From CBFGRV01 sp965651265 (GTDB lineage: Bacteria > Bacteroidota > Rhodothermia > Rhodothermales > VXPQ01), in assembly GCA_965651265.1 (NCBI GenBank), contig CBFGRV010000002.1, positions 62,001-126,000 of the forward strand: 64,000 bases of DNA, written 5' to 3'. The translations under genes and the position numbers were made by a program. Of the stretch, positions 27,286 to 36,451 are shown one piece after another (the first letter of the stretch is position 1; each line of letters starts with the position of its first letter). Below the pieces are notes generated by a model. That model was not told the origin of the DNA and searched no databases. It saw nothing but the letters and a program-made list of their open reading frames with translations.

Positions 27286-28740
27286 GTGGAATCGTTCCCA
27301 CATCTTGAGCCCGAACTGCTGATCAGTAACTTCTCTCCTGATGGGCAGAATACATACGCAAATACAGAGTGGAAGGAAACTATCGGCGCGAACTGGTCGC
27401 GACTGGGCCGCGAGGATCGCGAACGGGCCATGGAGTACCTCCGCGAGGCCGCCACGGGTTCACTGGTGACCAGCCAGATCTTCTTTGTACAAGCCCAGGA
27501 GGATGGCGATGAGCCCCTACCCATCCTCCTCAACTTCCTGCCCGTGCGCGTGCCCGGATCCCGGGGCGAGCTGGTCATCGGCGCGATCGTCGCCACCGGC
27601 GAGATCCTTCGCGAACCGGAGTCGTGGACACAAAGCCAGACTCAGCGTAATCGTCTCGAGGCTCTGGGCCGGATGACGATGGGCATCGCCCACGATTTCA
27701 ACAATCTCCTGAGCGGCATTCTGGGATATACGGAGCTCCTTATCAACTATGCCCGCGATGAGGTCTCCGATCACACCCTCGTTCAACACCTGCGGACGGT
27801 CGAGCAAGCGGCGCTCGACGGGGCCGCGCTGATCCGCAAGATCCAGCAGTACATCCGACAGGATAAACAGACGCATTTCACGCCGCTGGACATCCCGACA
27901 CTCGTTCAGGATTGTATCACGCTCACGCGCCCGTACTGGTACAACGAGCCTCGTCGTCAGGGCATTGCCATCGAAGTCGAGCACGAATTCGAGCCGGTTC
28001 CGGCGGTAATGGGGTCGGCCACCGAGCTGCGGGAGGTCTTCCTGAACTTGATCTTGAACGCCGTTCAGGCGATGCCGGAGGGCGGCACAATGCGCATCCG
28101 CACCGCCCCCATCGATGGCGCCGTATGCATTACCGTCGAAGATTCGGGCATCGGGATGTCGGAGAGCGTCCGTCAGCGAATCTTCGAGCCACTCTACACC
28201 ACGAAGGGAGAGCGCGGTACAGGAATGGGGCTTGCCGTAAGCTACGGGATCATCCAGGAGCACGAAGGCAGCATCACCGTGAACTCGGAGGTCGGCAAGG
28301 GCACAACCTTTCGCATCTTGCTTCCTCCTGCCGAGGAGACGCGTGAGGAAGGAGAGGCCGACCTGGCCCCCGAGCCAGGCCGCCATGCACGCGTGCTCGT
28401 TGTGGACGACGAGGAGATGGTCCGCGGCATTCTCCAGAAGTTGCTTACTCTCAAAGGCCATCGCGTTACGGCCGTTTCGTCTGCAAGCGAGGCCTTGAAC
28501 CGCCTGGAGCGCGAGACATTCGACATCGTCTTCACTGATCTCGGCATGCCCGAGATGAACGGGCGCCAGCTGGCCGAGGCGATCCGCGCTCGATTCGGAT
28601 CCATCCCAATCATTCTGCTCTCAGGCGATACCCATCTCGGTGAGCCCGGAAACGAGATCGACGTCGTACTTACGAAGCCCTTCAAGATCGACACGCTCGA
28701 AGCTGCCATTCAGGATCTGCTCCGGGGCGCCGAGAGCTGA
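27286..28740 (+). CDS. Soluble hybrid histidine kinase with C-terminal receiver domain
   Basis: A 484-residue signalling protein without transmembrane segments. Residues 1 to about 115 form a PAS-like sensor (PNGQ-type start, LLISNFSPDGQNTYANTEW). The phospho-acceptor helix has His136 in IAHDFNNLLSGILGY, of the NtrB/PAS-kinase type. The ATPase domain shows the N box (LNLILNAVQAMP), G1 (DSGIGM) and G2 (GTGMGLAVSYGI). The receiver follows (LVVDDEEMVRGIL) with the phosphorylatable Asp418 in FTDLGMPEMNG and the conserved Lys in LTKPFK. There is no output domain, so it needs a separate phosphotransfer or regulator partner. The start is a GTG. It is divergent from the CBS-type gene. Confidence 0.9.
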   Translation: MESFPHLEPELLISNFSPDGQNTYANTEWKETIGANWSRLGREDRERAMEYLREAATGSLVTSQIFFVQAQEDGDEPLPILLNFLPVRVPGSRGELVIGAIVATGEILREPESWTQSQTQRNRLEALGRMTMGIAHDFNNLLSGILGYTELLINYARDEVSDHTLVQHLRTVEQAALDGAALIRKIQQYIRQDKQTHFTPLDIPTLVQDCITLTRPYWYNEPRRQGIAIEVEHEFEPVPAVMGSATELREVFLNLILNAVQAMPEGGTMRIRTAPIDGAVCITVEDSGIGMSESVRQRIFEPLYTTKGERGTGMGLAVSYGIIQEHEGSITVNSEVGKGTTFRILLPPAEETREEGEADLAPEPGRHARVLVVDDEEMVRGILQKLLTLKGHRVTAVSSASEALNRLERETFDIVFTDLGMPEMNGRQLAEAIRARFGSIPIILLSGDTHLGEPGNEIDVVLTKPFKIDTLEAAIQDLLRGAES

Positions 28741-28869
28741 CATCGGCGGCATTCCCAACATTTCACAGCGCTTCCCCATCACTTCACCCAGGCGCGCGTT
28801 ACCATGATCCGGGCAGCTATTCTCAGGGGCAGCGTCAGATTGGCAGAGTTTCTCCTTTGGCCTGGTTTT

Positions 28870-28887
28870 TGAACCCCCGAGGGTTCA
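28870..28887 (+). promoter_or_regulatory. Perfect inverted repeat upstream of lon
   Basis: TGAACCC (28870-28876), 4-nt spacer, GGGTTCA (28881-28887): a perfect 7-bp dyad. It lies 11 bp upstream of a TATAAT (28898-28903), 78 bp before the lon ATG. The position is right for an operator overlapping the -35 region. The TTGAAC at 28869-28874 is 23 bp from the TATAAT, too far for an ordinary -35/-10 pair. Which protein binds it is unknown. Confidence 0.45.
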
Positions 28888-28964
28888 CTACAAAGTCTAT
28901 AATATGGATATCGGTGGGCGCCCCATCTGTTTGTTCGGCGTCCCCAGAAGATAGAAGAGGAGAC

Positions 28965-31505
28965 ATGTTTGATCGCAATCTGGGTTCGTTCCGCACGGCC
29001 ATCCTTCTTCTCGACGACGAAGGGCCCGAGCAGAGCATTCCCCTCCCCACGGCGGACGAAGAAAAGGCAATGAGCACGTCCGACGTGCCGGAGACCCTCC
29101 CGATCCTGGCTCTGCGCAATACGGTACTCTTTCCAGGCGTAGTACTTCCGATTACCGTAGGTCGCGACGCGTCCCTAAAGTTGGTGAAGGATGCCTTCAA
29201 CGACGACCGTCTGATCGGCGTCGTAGCGCAGAAGAGCAGCGATGTCGAGAATCCTGCTCCCGAAGATCTGTTTGAATGCGGCACTGTCGCCACCATCCTG
29301 AAGCTGATCAAGATGCCCGATGGATCGAAGTCCATCGTGATCCAGGGCAAGCGCCGATTCAAGATCGAGGAGTACGTGCAGGTCGAGCCGTACCTGGAGG
29401 CGCGGGTCACTCCCATCGAGGAGGATACGGCCATTGACGATGTGCAGCTTCAGGCGCGCATTCGCTCCATCAAAGAGCTGGCGATTCAGATCGTCAACTT
29501 GTCGCCCAATTTGCCCAGCGAGGCAGCTTATGCGATTCAGAACATCGATTCGCCCGCGTTCCTGATCCATTTCATCGCATCGAACCTCCAGATCGATGTG
29601 GAGGACAAACAGGATCTACTTGAAACGCGGGCTCTCGTGGATCGCGCCGAGAAGGTAATGGCGGCATTGAACCGCGAACTCCAGGTGCTGCAGCTCTCCG
29701 AGGAGATTCGTACCAAGGTCAAGTCGGATGTCGACAAGCAGCAGCGCGAATACCTTCTGCGCCAGCAGATGAAGGCTATCCAAGATGAGCTCGGAGAGGG
29801 CGAAGGCGGAGGAGCCGAGATCCGTGAGCTGCGGGAGCGGGCCGAGAAGAAGGAGCTCCCGGATCACGTCCGAGAGACCCTCGAGAAAGAATTGGACAAG
29901 CTGGCCCGCACCAACCCTGCGGCTCCAGATTATGCCGTTACGCGCAACTACATTGATTGGATACTCGACCTCCCGTGGCTGGAGTATTCCGAGGACCACC
30001 TCGACATCAAGCGTGCCGAAGAAGTGCTCAATGAGGACCACTACGGCCTCGAGCAGGTCAAGAAGCGGATACTGGAGTACCTGGCTGTCTTGAAGCTGAA
30101 GGGGGACATGAAAGCCCCGATCCTGTGCTTCTACGGCCCTCCGGGCGTCGGTAAAACGAGCCTCGGAAAGAGCATTGCGCGCGCGCTCGGCCGTGAGTTC
30201 GTTCGCATGAGTCTCGGTGGTGTGCGCGATGAAGCCGAAATTCGGGGGCATCGGCGCACCTACGTCGGTGCGCTACCTGGACGGATCATCCAGGGGCTCA
30301 AGAAGGCGGGCACGAACAACCCGGTCTTCATGCTGGACGAGGTCGATAAGCTGGGCTCAGATTTCCGCGGCGATCCGTCGAGCGCGCTGCTCGAGGTTCT
30401 GGATCCCGAGCAGAACGACAACTTCAACGACCACTACCTCGAGCTCGACTACGACCTCTCGAAAGTACTGTTCATCGCGACGGCCAACTTCCTGGAGATG
30501 ATTCCGGGACCGCTGCGCGATCGCATGGAGGTCATCGAGATCAACGGGTATACCCAGGACGAGAAGCTGGAGATTGCACGTCAGTATCTCGTGCCCCGGC
30601 AGATCGAACGCAATGGGCTGAAGCCGGAGCAGTTCCAGATCACGGATGAAGCCATCAACCTGATGATCGACGGATACACTCGCGAGTCCGGCGTTCGCCA
30701 GCTCGAGCGGACCATTGGTTCGGTGGCAAGAGGTGTCGCCAAGCGTGTGGCCGTAGGAGAGATCGAATCTACAACCGTTACGGCGGACGATCTCGAGGAG
30801 TATCTGGGCGCTCGGAAGTTCTTTTCCGAGGTTGCCCAGCGTACCGAGGTTCCGGGCGTGGCGACAGGGCTGGCGTGGACGCCGGTCGGTGGTGACATCC
30901 TCTTTATCGAGGCGTCGGTTTCGCGGGGCTCCGGTCGTTTGATCCTCACCGGCAAACTCGGCGAGGTGATGAAGGAGTCGGCGCAGGCCGCCCTGTCGTA
31001 CGTCAAGGCCCACGCAGACGATCTGGGAATACCTCTGGACGCGTTCCGCTATTGGGATGTGCATGTGCACGTGCCGGCCGGCGCGGTACCCAAGGATGGT
31101 CCATCCGCGGGCGTCGCTATGTTGGCCGCCCTGATGTCGATCTACACGCAACGACGCGTCAAGCACGACATCGCGATGACCGGCGAGATCACGCTACGCG
31201 GGCTCGTCTTGCCCGTCGGCGGCATCAAGGAGAAGGTGTTGGCCGCGCGGCGCGCCGGAATCAAGCATGTGATTCTGCCCGAGAAGAACGAGAAGGACGT
31301 CAAGGAGATCAAAGAAGAGGCGCTGCAAGGCCTCGAAATCACCTACGTCAAGAGGATGGAGGAGCTCATCGGGTTGGTGCTCGACGAGGGCGAACCCATG
31401 ACAGACCCGGCCGAGCTCTTCTCCGTCTCCGAGAAAGAGAAGCGGATGGAGTCGGCCGTGGCCAACGGCGCCAATGGTTCAACCGTGGTGGAAGTGGAGT
31501 CGTAA
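28965..31505 (+). CDS. lon: ATP-dependent protease La (Lon)
   Basis: A cytoplasmic AAA+ serine protease degrading misfolded and regulatory proteins; 846 residues from the ATG at 28965. The N-terminal substrate-binding domain (LPILALRNTVLFPGVVLPI) is followed by coiled coil. The ATPase module has Walker A GPPGVGKTS (391-399), Walker B FMLDEVDKL and the sensor region. The protease domain has the catalytic dyad Ser714 (DGPSAGVAM) and Lys757 (KEKVLAARRAG), 43 residues apart as in E. coli Lon. An in-frame ATG at 28857 would run through the promoter-like region. The chosen ATG is preceded by purine-rich AGAGGAG. The tail ends in a Ser/Val/Glu-rich extension. Confidence 0.98.
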   Translation: MFDRNLGSFRTAILLLDDEGPEQSIPLPTADEEKAMSTSDVPETLPILALRNTVLFPGVVLPITVGRDASLKLVKDAFNDDRLIGVVAQKSSDVENPAPEDLFECGTVATILKLIKMPDGSKSIVIQGKRRFKIEEYVQVEPYLEARVTPIEEDTAIDDVQLQARIRSIKELAIQIVNLSPNLPSEAAYAIQNIDSPAFLIHFIASNLQIDVEDKQDLLETRALVDRAEKVMAALNRELQVLQLSEEIRTKVKSDVDKQQREYLLRQQMKAIQDELGEGEGGGAEIRELRERAEKKELPDHVRETLEKELDKLARTNPAAPDYAVTRNYIDWILDLPWLEYSEDHLDIKRAEEVLNEDHYGLEQVKKRILEYLAVLKLKGDMKAPILCFYGPPGVGKTSLGKSIARALGREFVRMSLGGVRDEAEIRGHRRTYVGALPGRIIQGLKKAGTNNPVFMLDEVDKLGSDFRGDPSSALLEVLDPEQNDNFNDHYLELDYDLSKVLFIATANFLEMIPGPLRDRMEVIEINGYTQDEKLEIARQYLVPRQIERNGLKPEQFQITDEAINLMIDGYTRESGVRQLERTIGSVARGVAKRVAVGEIESTTVTADDLEEYLGARKFFSEVAQRTEVPGVATGLAWTPVGGDILFIEASVSRGSGRLILTGKLGEVMKESAQAALSYVKAHADDLGIPLDAFRYWDVHVHVPAGAVPKDGPSAGVAMLAALMSIYTQRRVKHDIAMTGEITLRGLVLPVGGIKEKVLAARRAGIKHVILPEKNEKDVKEIKEEALQGLEITYVKRMEELIGLVLDEGEPMTDPAELFSVSEKEKRMESAVANGANGSTVVEVES

Positions 31506-31522
31506 TCCTGTTTCAGGACCTA

Positions 31523-31747
31523 CTACTCTTCCAGCCTCGTGTCCTCCGCAAGGATTTTGGCGTCTTCGATATCGGGGTCCATTCCTTGCTTGAAGGCTCT
31601 TTCCGCGTCCACGTAAATATCGGCGGCGCGTTGCAAGACGCGGTCTATGGCGCCGGCTGCCAACTTGGCGATCGCGCCGCCGAAAAACACCGCCTTCCCG
31701 AGCGTGTTCAGGCGCTCGAATTCGACGATCCTTTTGGATTCGCTCAT
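31523..31747 (-). CDS. Small helical protein, second of a paralogous pair
   Basis: A 74-residue protein of no recognised family. It is almost entirely predicted helix, with an amphipathic Ala/Gly-rich centre (VFFGGAIAKLAAGAIDRVL) and a charged C-terminus. Its ATG overlaps the TGA of the upstream gene (ATGA, 31744-31747), so the two are translationally coupled. Its pattern F-x2-L-x-T-x2-K-x(V/L)F, then a small-residue helix and Asp, repeats in the upstream protein, suggesting an old duplication. It is convergent with lon (17 bp apart). Confidence 0.65.
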   Translation of the reverse strand: MSESKRIVEFERLNTLGKAVFFGGAIAKLAAGAIDRVLQRAADIYVDAERAFKQGMDPDIEDAKILAEDTRLEE

Positions 31748-32100
31748 GGGATGTTGTCGAACTCACCACCGTCGGATCCGTTAGGGGCGGAGCCGGAAGG
31801 TCCCGATGTCGATCCCGTTGATCCCATCGTCCCTTCAGTGCTCGACGACGTATCATTTTCCGACGATCCCGCAGCCGTTTTGCCGGACCCTTCGTCGTGG
31901 CGACGGCGTCTCTCCGCGCGTCGGCTGAACGCTTTGTTCAACTCGTCTGAAACGGCGCGGCCGAACTCGTCGACGCCCCGGGCGATCGTTGAAACGGCCG
32001 CCTCCATCAGGAAGAGCACCTTGTCTTCCGTCTCCAGGTCGTCGAACTCCGATCGAACCCGACGATAGCGTTCCTTTCGCTCCTGGCCCTGCTCACTCAT
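31744..32100 (-). CDS. Small charged protein with Ser/Gly/Thr-rich tail, first of a paralogous pair
   Basis: A 118-residue protein of no recognised family. The first 65 residues are charged and helical (FDDLETEDKVLFLMEAAVST, then IARGVDEFGRAV) and align with the downstream 74-residue protein. The remainder is a low-complexity Ser/Gly/Thr/Asn/Asp tail, probably disordered. No signal peptide or convincing membrane helix. It is divergent from rsgA across 120 bp, in which a TATAAT occurs at 32136-32141. Confidence 0.65.
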   Translation of the reverse strand: MSEQGQERKERYRRVRSEFDDLETEDKVLFLMEAAVSTIARGVDEFGRAVSDELNKAFSRRAERRRRHDEGSGKTAAGSSENDTSSSTEGTMGSTGSTSGPSGSAPNGSDGGEFDNIP

Positions 32101-32220
32101 GTTGGCACCTATCGGATCTGTGCACCTTCCGGCGCTATAATGATTTGATATCGACGACGTGTTCTGTAGACGTGACTTGCACAGGCAGGTTTCAGCCCGT
32201 AAGGCCTCTAAAGATACGGC

Positions 32221-33210
32221 ATGAGCCAGGATTCGAACCTTAATTCAACCCGTGAGAACGCCCCCTCGGACGAATTCGTTGAGGGTGTCGTCATCCGGTC
32301 AACGGGGAGCTGGTATGATGTGCGTGCCGGCGACCGAACGGTGCCGTCCAAGGTCCGCGGCAAATTTCGGCTGATGCACGATGATGCCACGAATCCCATC
32401 GCGGTCGGTGACAGGGTGACCGTTCGGATGAACCCTGATGACACCGGGCTCATCACAGAGATTCACGATCGGAAGAATCAACTGAGCAGGCGCGCGGCCG
32501 GGCGGCGAGTAGGCCAGGAGCAGGTAATCGTCGCCAATGTCGATTTCGTCTGGATCATTCAATCCGTTCGCCTGCCCAGGCCGAACCCGGGATTCATCGA
32601 TCGCGTCCTCGTCATGGCGGAGGCCCACGAAATTGAAGCCGGCATCGTGCTCAACAAGATTGATTTGATACGCACGAAGGACAAACCGTTCGTCACCGAT
32701 CTTTGCGCTCTGTACGCCGACCTTGGATATCCTGTGCTTCAGACGAGTGCAAAGACGGGTGAAGGGATCGAACGGTTGCGGGACTGCCTCACGGGCCGAA
32801 CCTCGGTGTTGATGGGGCCGTCCGGGGTGGGCAAATCATCACTCCTGAATAGGATCGAGCCGGGTCTGGACCTCACGACGCGCGAAGTGAGTGAAAAAAC
32901 ACAAAAAGGCCGGCACACTACAACGTACGCCTCACTCTACCCTCTTTCGGATGGGGGCTTCATCGTGGACACTCCCGGTATCAGGGAGTATGGCGTGATC
33001 AACATCGAGCCATGGGAGCTGTCGCACTTCTTCGTCGAGTTCAAGCCGCACCTGGAGAAGTGTCGCTTCCCGACTTGTACGCACGATCACGAGCCTGAAT
33101 GCGGCGTCAAGGAAGCGGTCGAGAAGGGCCTCATACGCGAGGAACGGTATTCGAGCTACCTGAATATCCTCGACTCCATCAGATTGGGCGAGAAAGACGT
33201 AGGACGTTAG
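32221..33210 (+). CDS. rsgA: Ribosome small-subunit-dependent GTPase RsgA (YjeQ)
   Basis: A circularly permuted GTPase that assists late 30S ribosome assembly; 329 residues. The OB-fold (EGVVIRSTGSWYDVRAGD) comes first. The G motifs follow in permuted order: G4 LNKID, G5-like TSAKTG, then G1 GPSGVGKSS and G3 DTPG. The C-terminal zinc site is C-x4-C-x-H-x5-C in CRFPTCTHDHEPEC. An acidic/polar 18-residue N-terminal extension precedes the OB-fold. It is convergent with topA, their ends 6 bp apart. Confidence 0.97.
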   Translation: MSQDSNLNSTRENAPSDEFVEGVVIRSTGSWYDVRAGDRTVPSKVRGKFRLMHDDATNPIAVGDRVTVRMNPDDTGLITEIHDRKNQLSRRAAGRRVGQEQVIVANVDFVWIIQSVRLPRPNPGFIDRVLVMAEAHEIEAGIVLNKIDLIRTKDKPFVTDLCALYADLGYPVLQTSAKTGEGIERLRDCLTGRTSVLMGPSGVGKSSLLNRIEPGLDLTTREVSEKTQKGRHTTTYASLYPLSDGGFIVDTPGIREYGVINIEPWELSHFFVEFKPHLEKCRFPTCTHDHEPECGVKEAVEKGLIREERYSSYLNILDSIRLGEKDVGR

Positions 33211-33216
33211 CGCGCC

Positions 33217-35787
33217 TCAGGTCGAGCCCTTCTTCTTCCCCTTTCTACCTCCCTTCTTCTTGGCAGCCAGTAGCTCCAGCGCCTGAGGAAGCGTGACGTC
33301 TTCGGGCTTAACGTCTCGCGGCAACGAGGCGTTCGTCTTCTGATGCTTCACGTATGGACCGTACTTGCCGCTCCATACTTCGACGGGCTCGCCCGTTTCG
33401 GGATGATCGCCGAGCGTGCGAAGCGCACCCGATCGCTTCGTCTTTTCAGACAAGAGCTCGAGGGCGCGTTCGAGATCGATCGATAACACGTCGTCATCCT
33501 CTTTGAGCGAGGCGAACGTCCGCTCGTGCTGTACGTAGGGGCCGTACTTTCCGATGTTGGCGAGGATGGGTTTCCCCGTCTCAGGATGCTCTCCGAGCGT
33601 GCGCGGGAGACTGAGCAGACCACGCGCCGTCCGCTCATTGACATCTTCCTGGGTCATTCCCTTTGGAAGCGAAACACGACGGGGTTTTCCATCCTGCTCG
33701 TCGTCCCGTCCGAGCTGCAGGTAGGGACCGAAAGGTCCGGTCCGCAAAAGAATGTTCATCCCGGATTCCGGATCGCGCCCCACGACGCGGTCTTCGGCAT
33801 TTCCGGCTTCGAGGAGCTCGCGCAGCTGCTCGGCCGTCACATCCGCGGGAGCCAGATCCTCAGGTATCGACGCCGTCACTCGCTCGCCATCCAACTTTCC
33901 TTCGACATACGGACCGAATTTGCCGACACGAACGACGAAACCATCCCACTTCGGCGATGTGATGGTCGAGACCTTGCGGGCGTCGATCTTATCGAGCCCG
34001 GCCTTCGCGCGGAGGTCTAGCCCCTCATCACCCAGAAAGAAGGACTTGAGGTAAGGCGTCGGGTCTTGCTGTCCGGTGGCGATATCATCCAGGATCTGCT
34101 CCATCTCCGCCGTGAAATTCACGTCGACGAGCTGATTGAATTGCTCCTCGAGGAGGTTGTTGGCGGCGAAGGCCGTGAAGGTGGGCACGAGCTGCGAGCC
34201 ATGCTTCCGGACGTAGCCTCGATGGATTATCGTGTCGATGATGGAGGCGTACGTGCTCGGTCGCCCGATCCCCTCCTGCTCCAGGACGCGAACCAGGGTC
34301 GCTTCCGTGTACCGTGCGGGAGGCTTTGTTTCGTGACCGGTGGCCTCGACGCCTTTGCATGCCGGCTCATCGCCTTCTTGCAGCTCGGGCAAGGGCTGAT
34401 CGCGCGACTCGAGCGCCGCATCCGGATCATCCGAGCCCTCCACATAGGCCCGGAAGAATCCGGGAAAGACGACGGTCCGGCCGGATGCACGGAATCTCGC
34501 CGCTTCGGCCCCCTCGCCGGCCTCGATGTGGGCCGTGATGAGACGCAGCCGGGCATCGGCCATCTGGCTGGCCACGGTTCGTTTCCAGATGAGGTCGTAC
34601 AGCGAGCCCTCCTGTCCGGTAAGCCCCAATTCGTCGCGCGTCTTCATGTCGCGGCCGGCCGGACGGATGGCCTCGTGGGCCTCCTGGGCATTGGCGACTT
34701 TACTCTGATACTGTTTGGGTTTCGGGCTCAAGAATTCTTTCCCGTAGCGCTCCTCCACCGCTCGACGGCTCGCTTCGATGGCTTCTTTGGAGAGCGTCGT
34801 CGAGTCGGTACGCATGTATGTAATGAGCCCCTTCTCGTAAAGGCGCTGGGCGATCTCCATCGTCCGCCGCGCCGAAAGATTCAGCTTACGGTTCGCTTCC
34901 TGTTGGAGCGTGGACGTGATGAACGGCGCATATGGAGAACGGGTGGAAATACGATCTTCGACACCAACGACTCGCCACGTGCGCTCCGGGAGGCGCGCAG
35001 CGAGCTCGGTGGCTTCCGCCTCGGACCAGAGGAGCACATCCACGCCTGCTTTGAGATCGGACTTCAGGCGACCGGTATTGTCGTCAAAATCCTTGCCCGT
35101 CGCGAGTCGGACGCCGCCGTAGTGCGTCATCACGGCGTCAAAGGCCGCACCGTCCTTCTCGAGATGGGCCTTCAGATCCCAATACGGGGCCGGCACAAAC
35201 GCCATCCGCTCCTTTTCTCGCAGCACCAGAAGCCTTACGGTCACACTCTGAACGCGACCCGCCGAAAGTTTCGGCGCGATCTTCTTCCACAGCAGCGGGG
35301 ACAGCGTGTACCCTACCAGGCGGTCGAGGATGCGTCGCGTCTCCTGGGCGTCGACGAGATTCTTGTCGATGGTACGCGTGCGCTCCAACGCCTCTTCGAT
35401 GGCTTCGCGTGTGATCTCGTGAAAGACCATTCGCCGAACCGGGATCTTGGGATTGAGCACTTCCACGAGGTGCCACCCGATAGATTCGCCCTCCCGGTCC
35501 TCGTCTGTGGCGATGTAGAGCTCGTCGGATTCTTTCAGCTTCGAGCGAAGCAGCTTCACGACCTTCTGCTTGCCGGACGGCACCACGTAAATGGGCTCGA
35601 AACCGTTGGTGATGTTGACGCCGAGCTTCGACCAGGGCTTGTCGCGCAGTTCAGCCGGGATTTCGGACGCCGATGCCGGCAGGTCGCGAATGTGACCCAT
35701 ACTCGCCTCGACCTCGAAGTCGGGCGGCAGATAATTTCGGATCGTTCTGGCCTTAGTCGGGGACTCTACAACGACCAGTCGCTTCAT
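33217..35787 (-). CDS. topA: DNA topoisomerase I (type IA) with four C-terminal GPY repeats
   Basis: Relaxes negative supercoils through a 5'-phosphotyrosine link; 856 residues from the ATG at 35787. The Toprim domain (LVVVESPTKARTI ... IATDEDREGE) and the catalytic Tyr324 in TYMRTDST are clear. The C-terminus carries four Topo-C repeats with the cores GKFGPY, GPFGPY, GKYGPY and GKYGPY instead of Cys4 zinc ribbons, followed by a Lys/Gly-rich tail (KKKGGRKGKKKG) likely to bind DNA. A longer frame from 35859 adds 24 residues with no homology. The 574-codon frame opposite is an antisense shadow. Confidence 0.97.
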   Translation of the reverse strand: MKRLVVVESPTKARTIRNYLPPDFEVEASMGHIRDLPASASEIPAELRDKPWSKLGVNITNGFEPIYVVPSGKQKVVKLLRSKLKESDELYIATDEDREGESIGWHLVEVLNPKIPVRRMVFHEITREAIEEALERTRTIDKNLVDAQETRRILDRLVGYTLSPLLWKKIAPKLSAGRVQSVTVRLLVLREKERMAFVPAPYWDLKAHLEKDGAAFDAVMTHYGGVRLATGKDFDDNTGRLKSDLKAGVDVLLWSEAEATELAARLPERTWRVVGVEDRISTRSPYAPFITSTLQQEANRKLNLSARRTMEIAQRLYEKGLITYMRTDSTTLSKEAIEASRRAVEERYGKEFLSPKPKQYQSKVANAQEAHEAIRPAGRDMKTRDELGLTGQEGSLYDLIWKRTVASQMADARLRLITAHIEAGEGAEAARFRASGRTVVFPGFFRAYVEGSDDPDAALESRDQPLPELQEGDEPACKGVEATGHETKPPARYTEATLVRVLEQEGIGRPSTYASIIDTIIHRGYVRKHGSQLVPTFTAFAANNLLEEQFNQLVDVNFTAEMEQILDDIATGQQDPTPYLKSFFLGDEGLDLRAKAGLDKIDARKVSTITSPKWDGFVVRVGKFGPYVEGKLDGERVTASIPEDLAPADVTAEQLRELLEAGNAEDRVVGRDPESGMNILLRTGPFGPYLQLGRDDEQDGKPRRVSLPKGMTQEDVNERTARGLLSLPRTLGEHPETGKPILANIGKYGPYVQHERTFASLKEDDDVLSIDLERALELLSEKTKRSGALRTLGDHPETGEPVEVWSGKYGPYVKHQKTNASLPRDVKPEDVTLPQALELLAAKKKGGRKGKKKGST

Positions 35788-36093
35788 TAGCAGAAATGGA
35801 TATTGATTTGACGGGGCAATCTCACGCACCGCATACTGCATCGTTCCGACGACCTGCACGCGCCTGTCTCGTGCTGTCGAGATGGTGGATTGCGTATGTA
35901 CGCGGAGCGGCGGCCGGAGTCATCGCAGTGACGTGGAGGTGGGGAGGCGGACGAGTCCCCGCAGAAGCTGCTTGCCCGTAACCCGGCGGTGATAGGGTGC
36001 TCCGGCGGCTTTTCGTCTTTTTCCACCCCTGTTTTGTACCTTGCTTCGACCGAAGGCAAGCCGCCATGCACCTACTCAACGGCATCCCTGGAT
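35788..36093. other. 306-bp divergent gap between topA and a small membrane-protein gene
   Basis: Should hold the topA promoter and the promoter of the gene at 36094. Several start codons occur but no frame has a recognisable product. I see no good -35/-10 pair, hairpin with T-run or RNA gene. Confidence 0.4.
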
Positions 36094-36357
36094 ATGGGCA
36101 GAACGGAACTCGTCGCGGGCACCGCGTTGATCGCCGGCGTTGCAGCCGGAGTTGGAGCAGGAATCGGGCTCCTGACGGCGGCCCGAGGGGACGTCGGAGG
36201 CGCACCGGGGATCTCCCGTGCGCTGTCGCGTCTCGGCAAATACGCGGGGGGAGGAATGCTTGCGGGCGTCGGCCTTCTGGCGGGGGCGTCGGCTCTAACG
36301 GCCTTGATTGTTTATGAAGGTTTAACGCAAGTCAACGAACTCACTCGGGCATATTAG
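36094..36357 (+). CDS. Small two-helix membrane protein, unknown
   Basis: An 87-residue protein starting at MGRTELVAG. Two Gly/Ala-rich hydrophobic segments (about 6-26, TALIAGVAAGVGAGIGLL; about 48-70, GGGMLAGVGLLAGASALTALI) flank a basic loop, so a helical hairpin in the inner membrane is likely. No family recognised. An earlier in-frame ATG at 35989 adds 35 residues without membrane or family features, so I chose 36094. It precedes ppdK by 94 bp on the same strand. Confidence 0.6.
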   Translation: MGRTELVAGTALIAGVAAGVGAGIGLLTAARGDVGGAPGISRALSRLGKYAGGGMLAGVGLLAGASALTALIVYEGLTQVNELTRAY

Positions 36358-36394
36358 CGTCATTACTGTTCGTTGTTGCTGCCCGCCGTCGTGA

Positions 36395-36406
36395 GCGCTG
36401 CAGCGC
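36395..36406 (+). other. Perfect 12-bp palindrome upstream of ppdK
   Basis: GCGCTGCAGCGC, 45 bp before the ppdK ATG. It could be a binding site for a dimeric regulator, but a GC-rich 12-bp palindrome can arise by chance. Confidence 0.25.
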
Positions 36407-36451
36407 GTCGAGGCGCACCGAATCCAAGTCATTTAGAGGATTATCTGCCTT

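Noticed and set aside
28869..28903. TTGAAC and TATAAT upstream of lon as a simple sigma-70 promoter
   Set aside because: The spacing is 23 bp instead of about 17, so only the TATAAT and the inverted repeat are kept as notable.
34066..35790. A 574-codon plus-strand frame opposite topA
   Set aside because: It is antisense to a clearly conserved topoisomerase and its translation has no domain; long antisense frames are common in GC-rich coding DNA.
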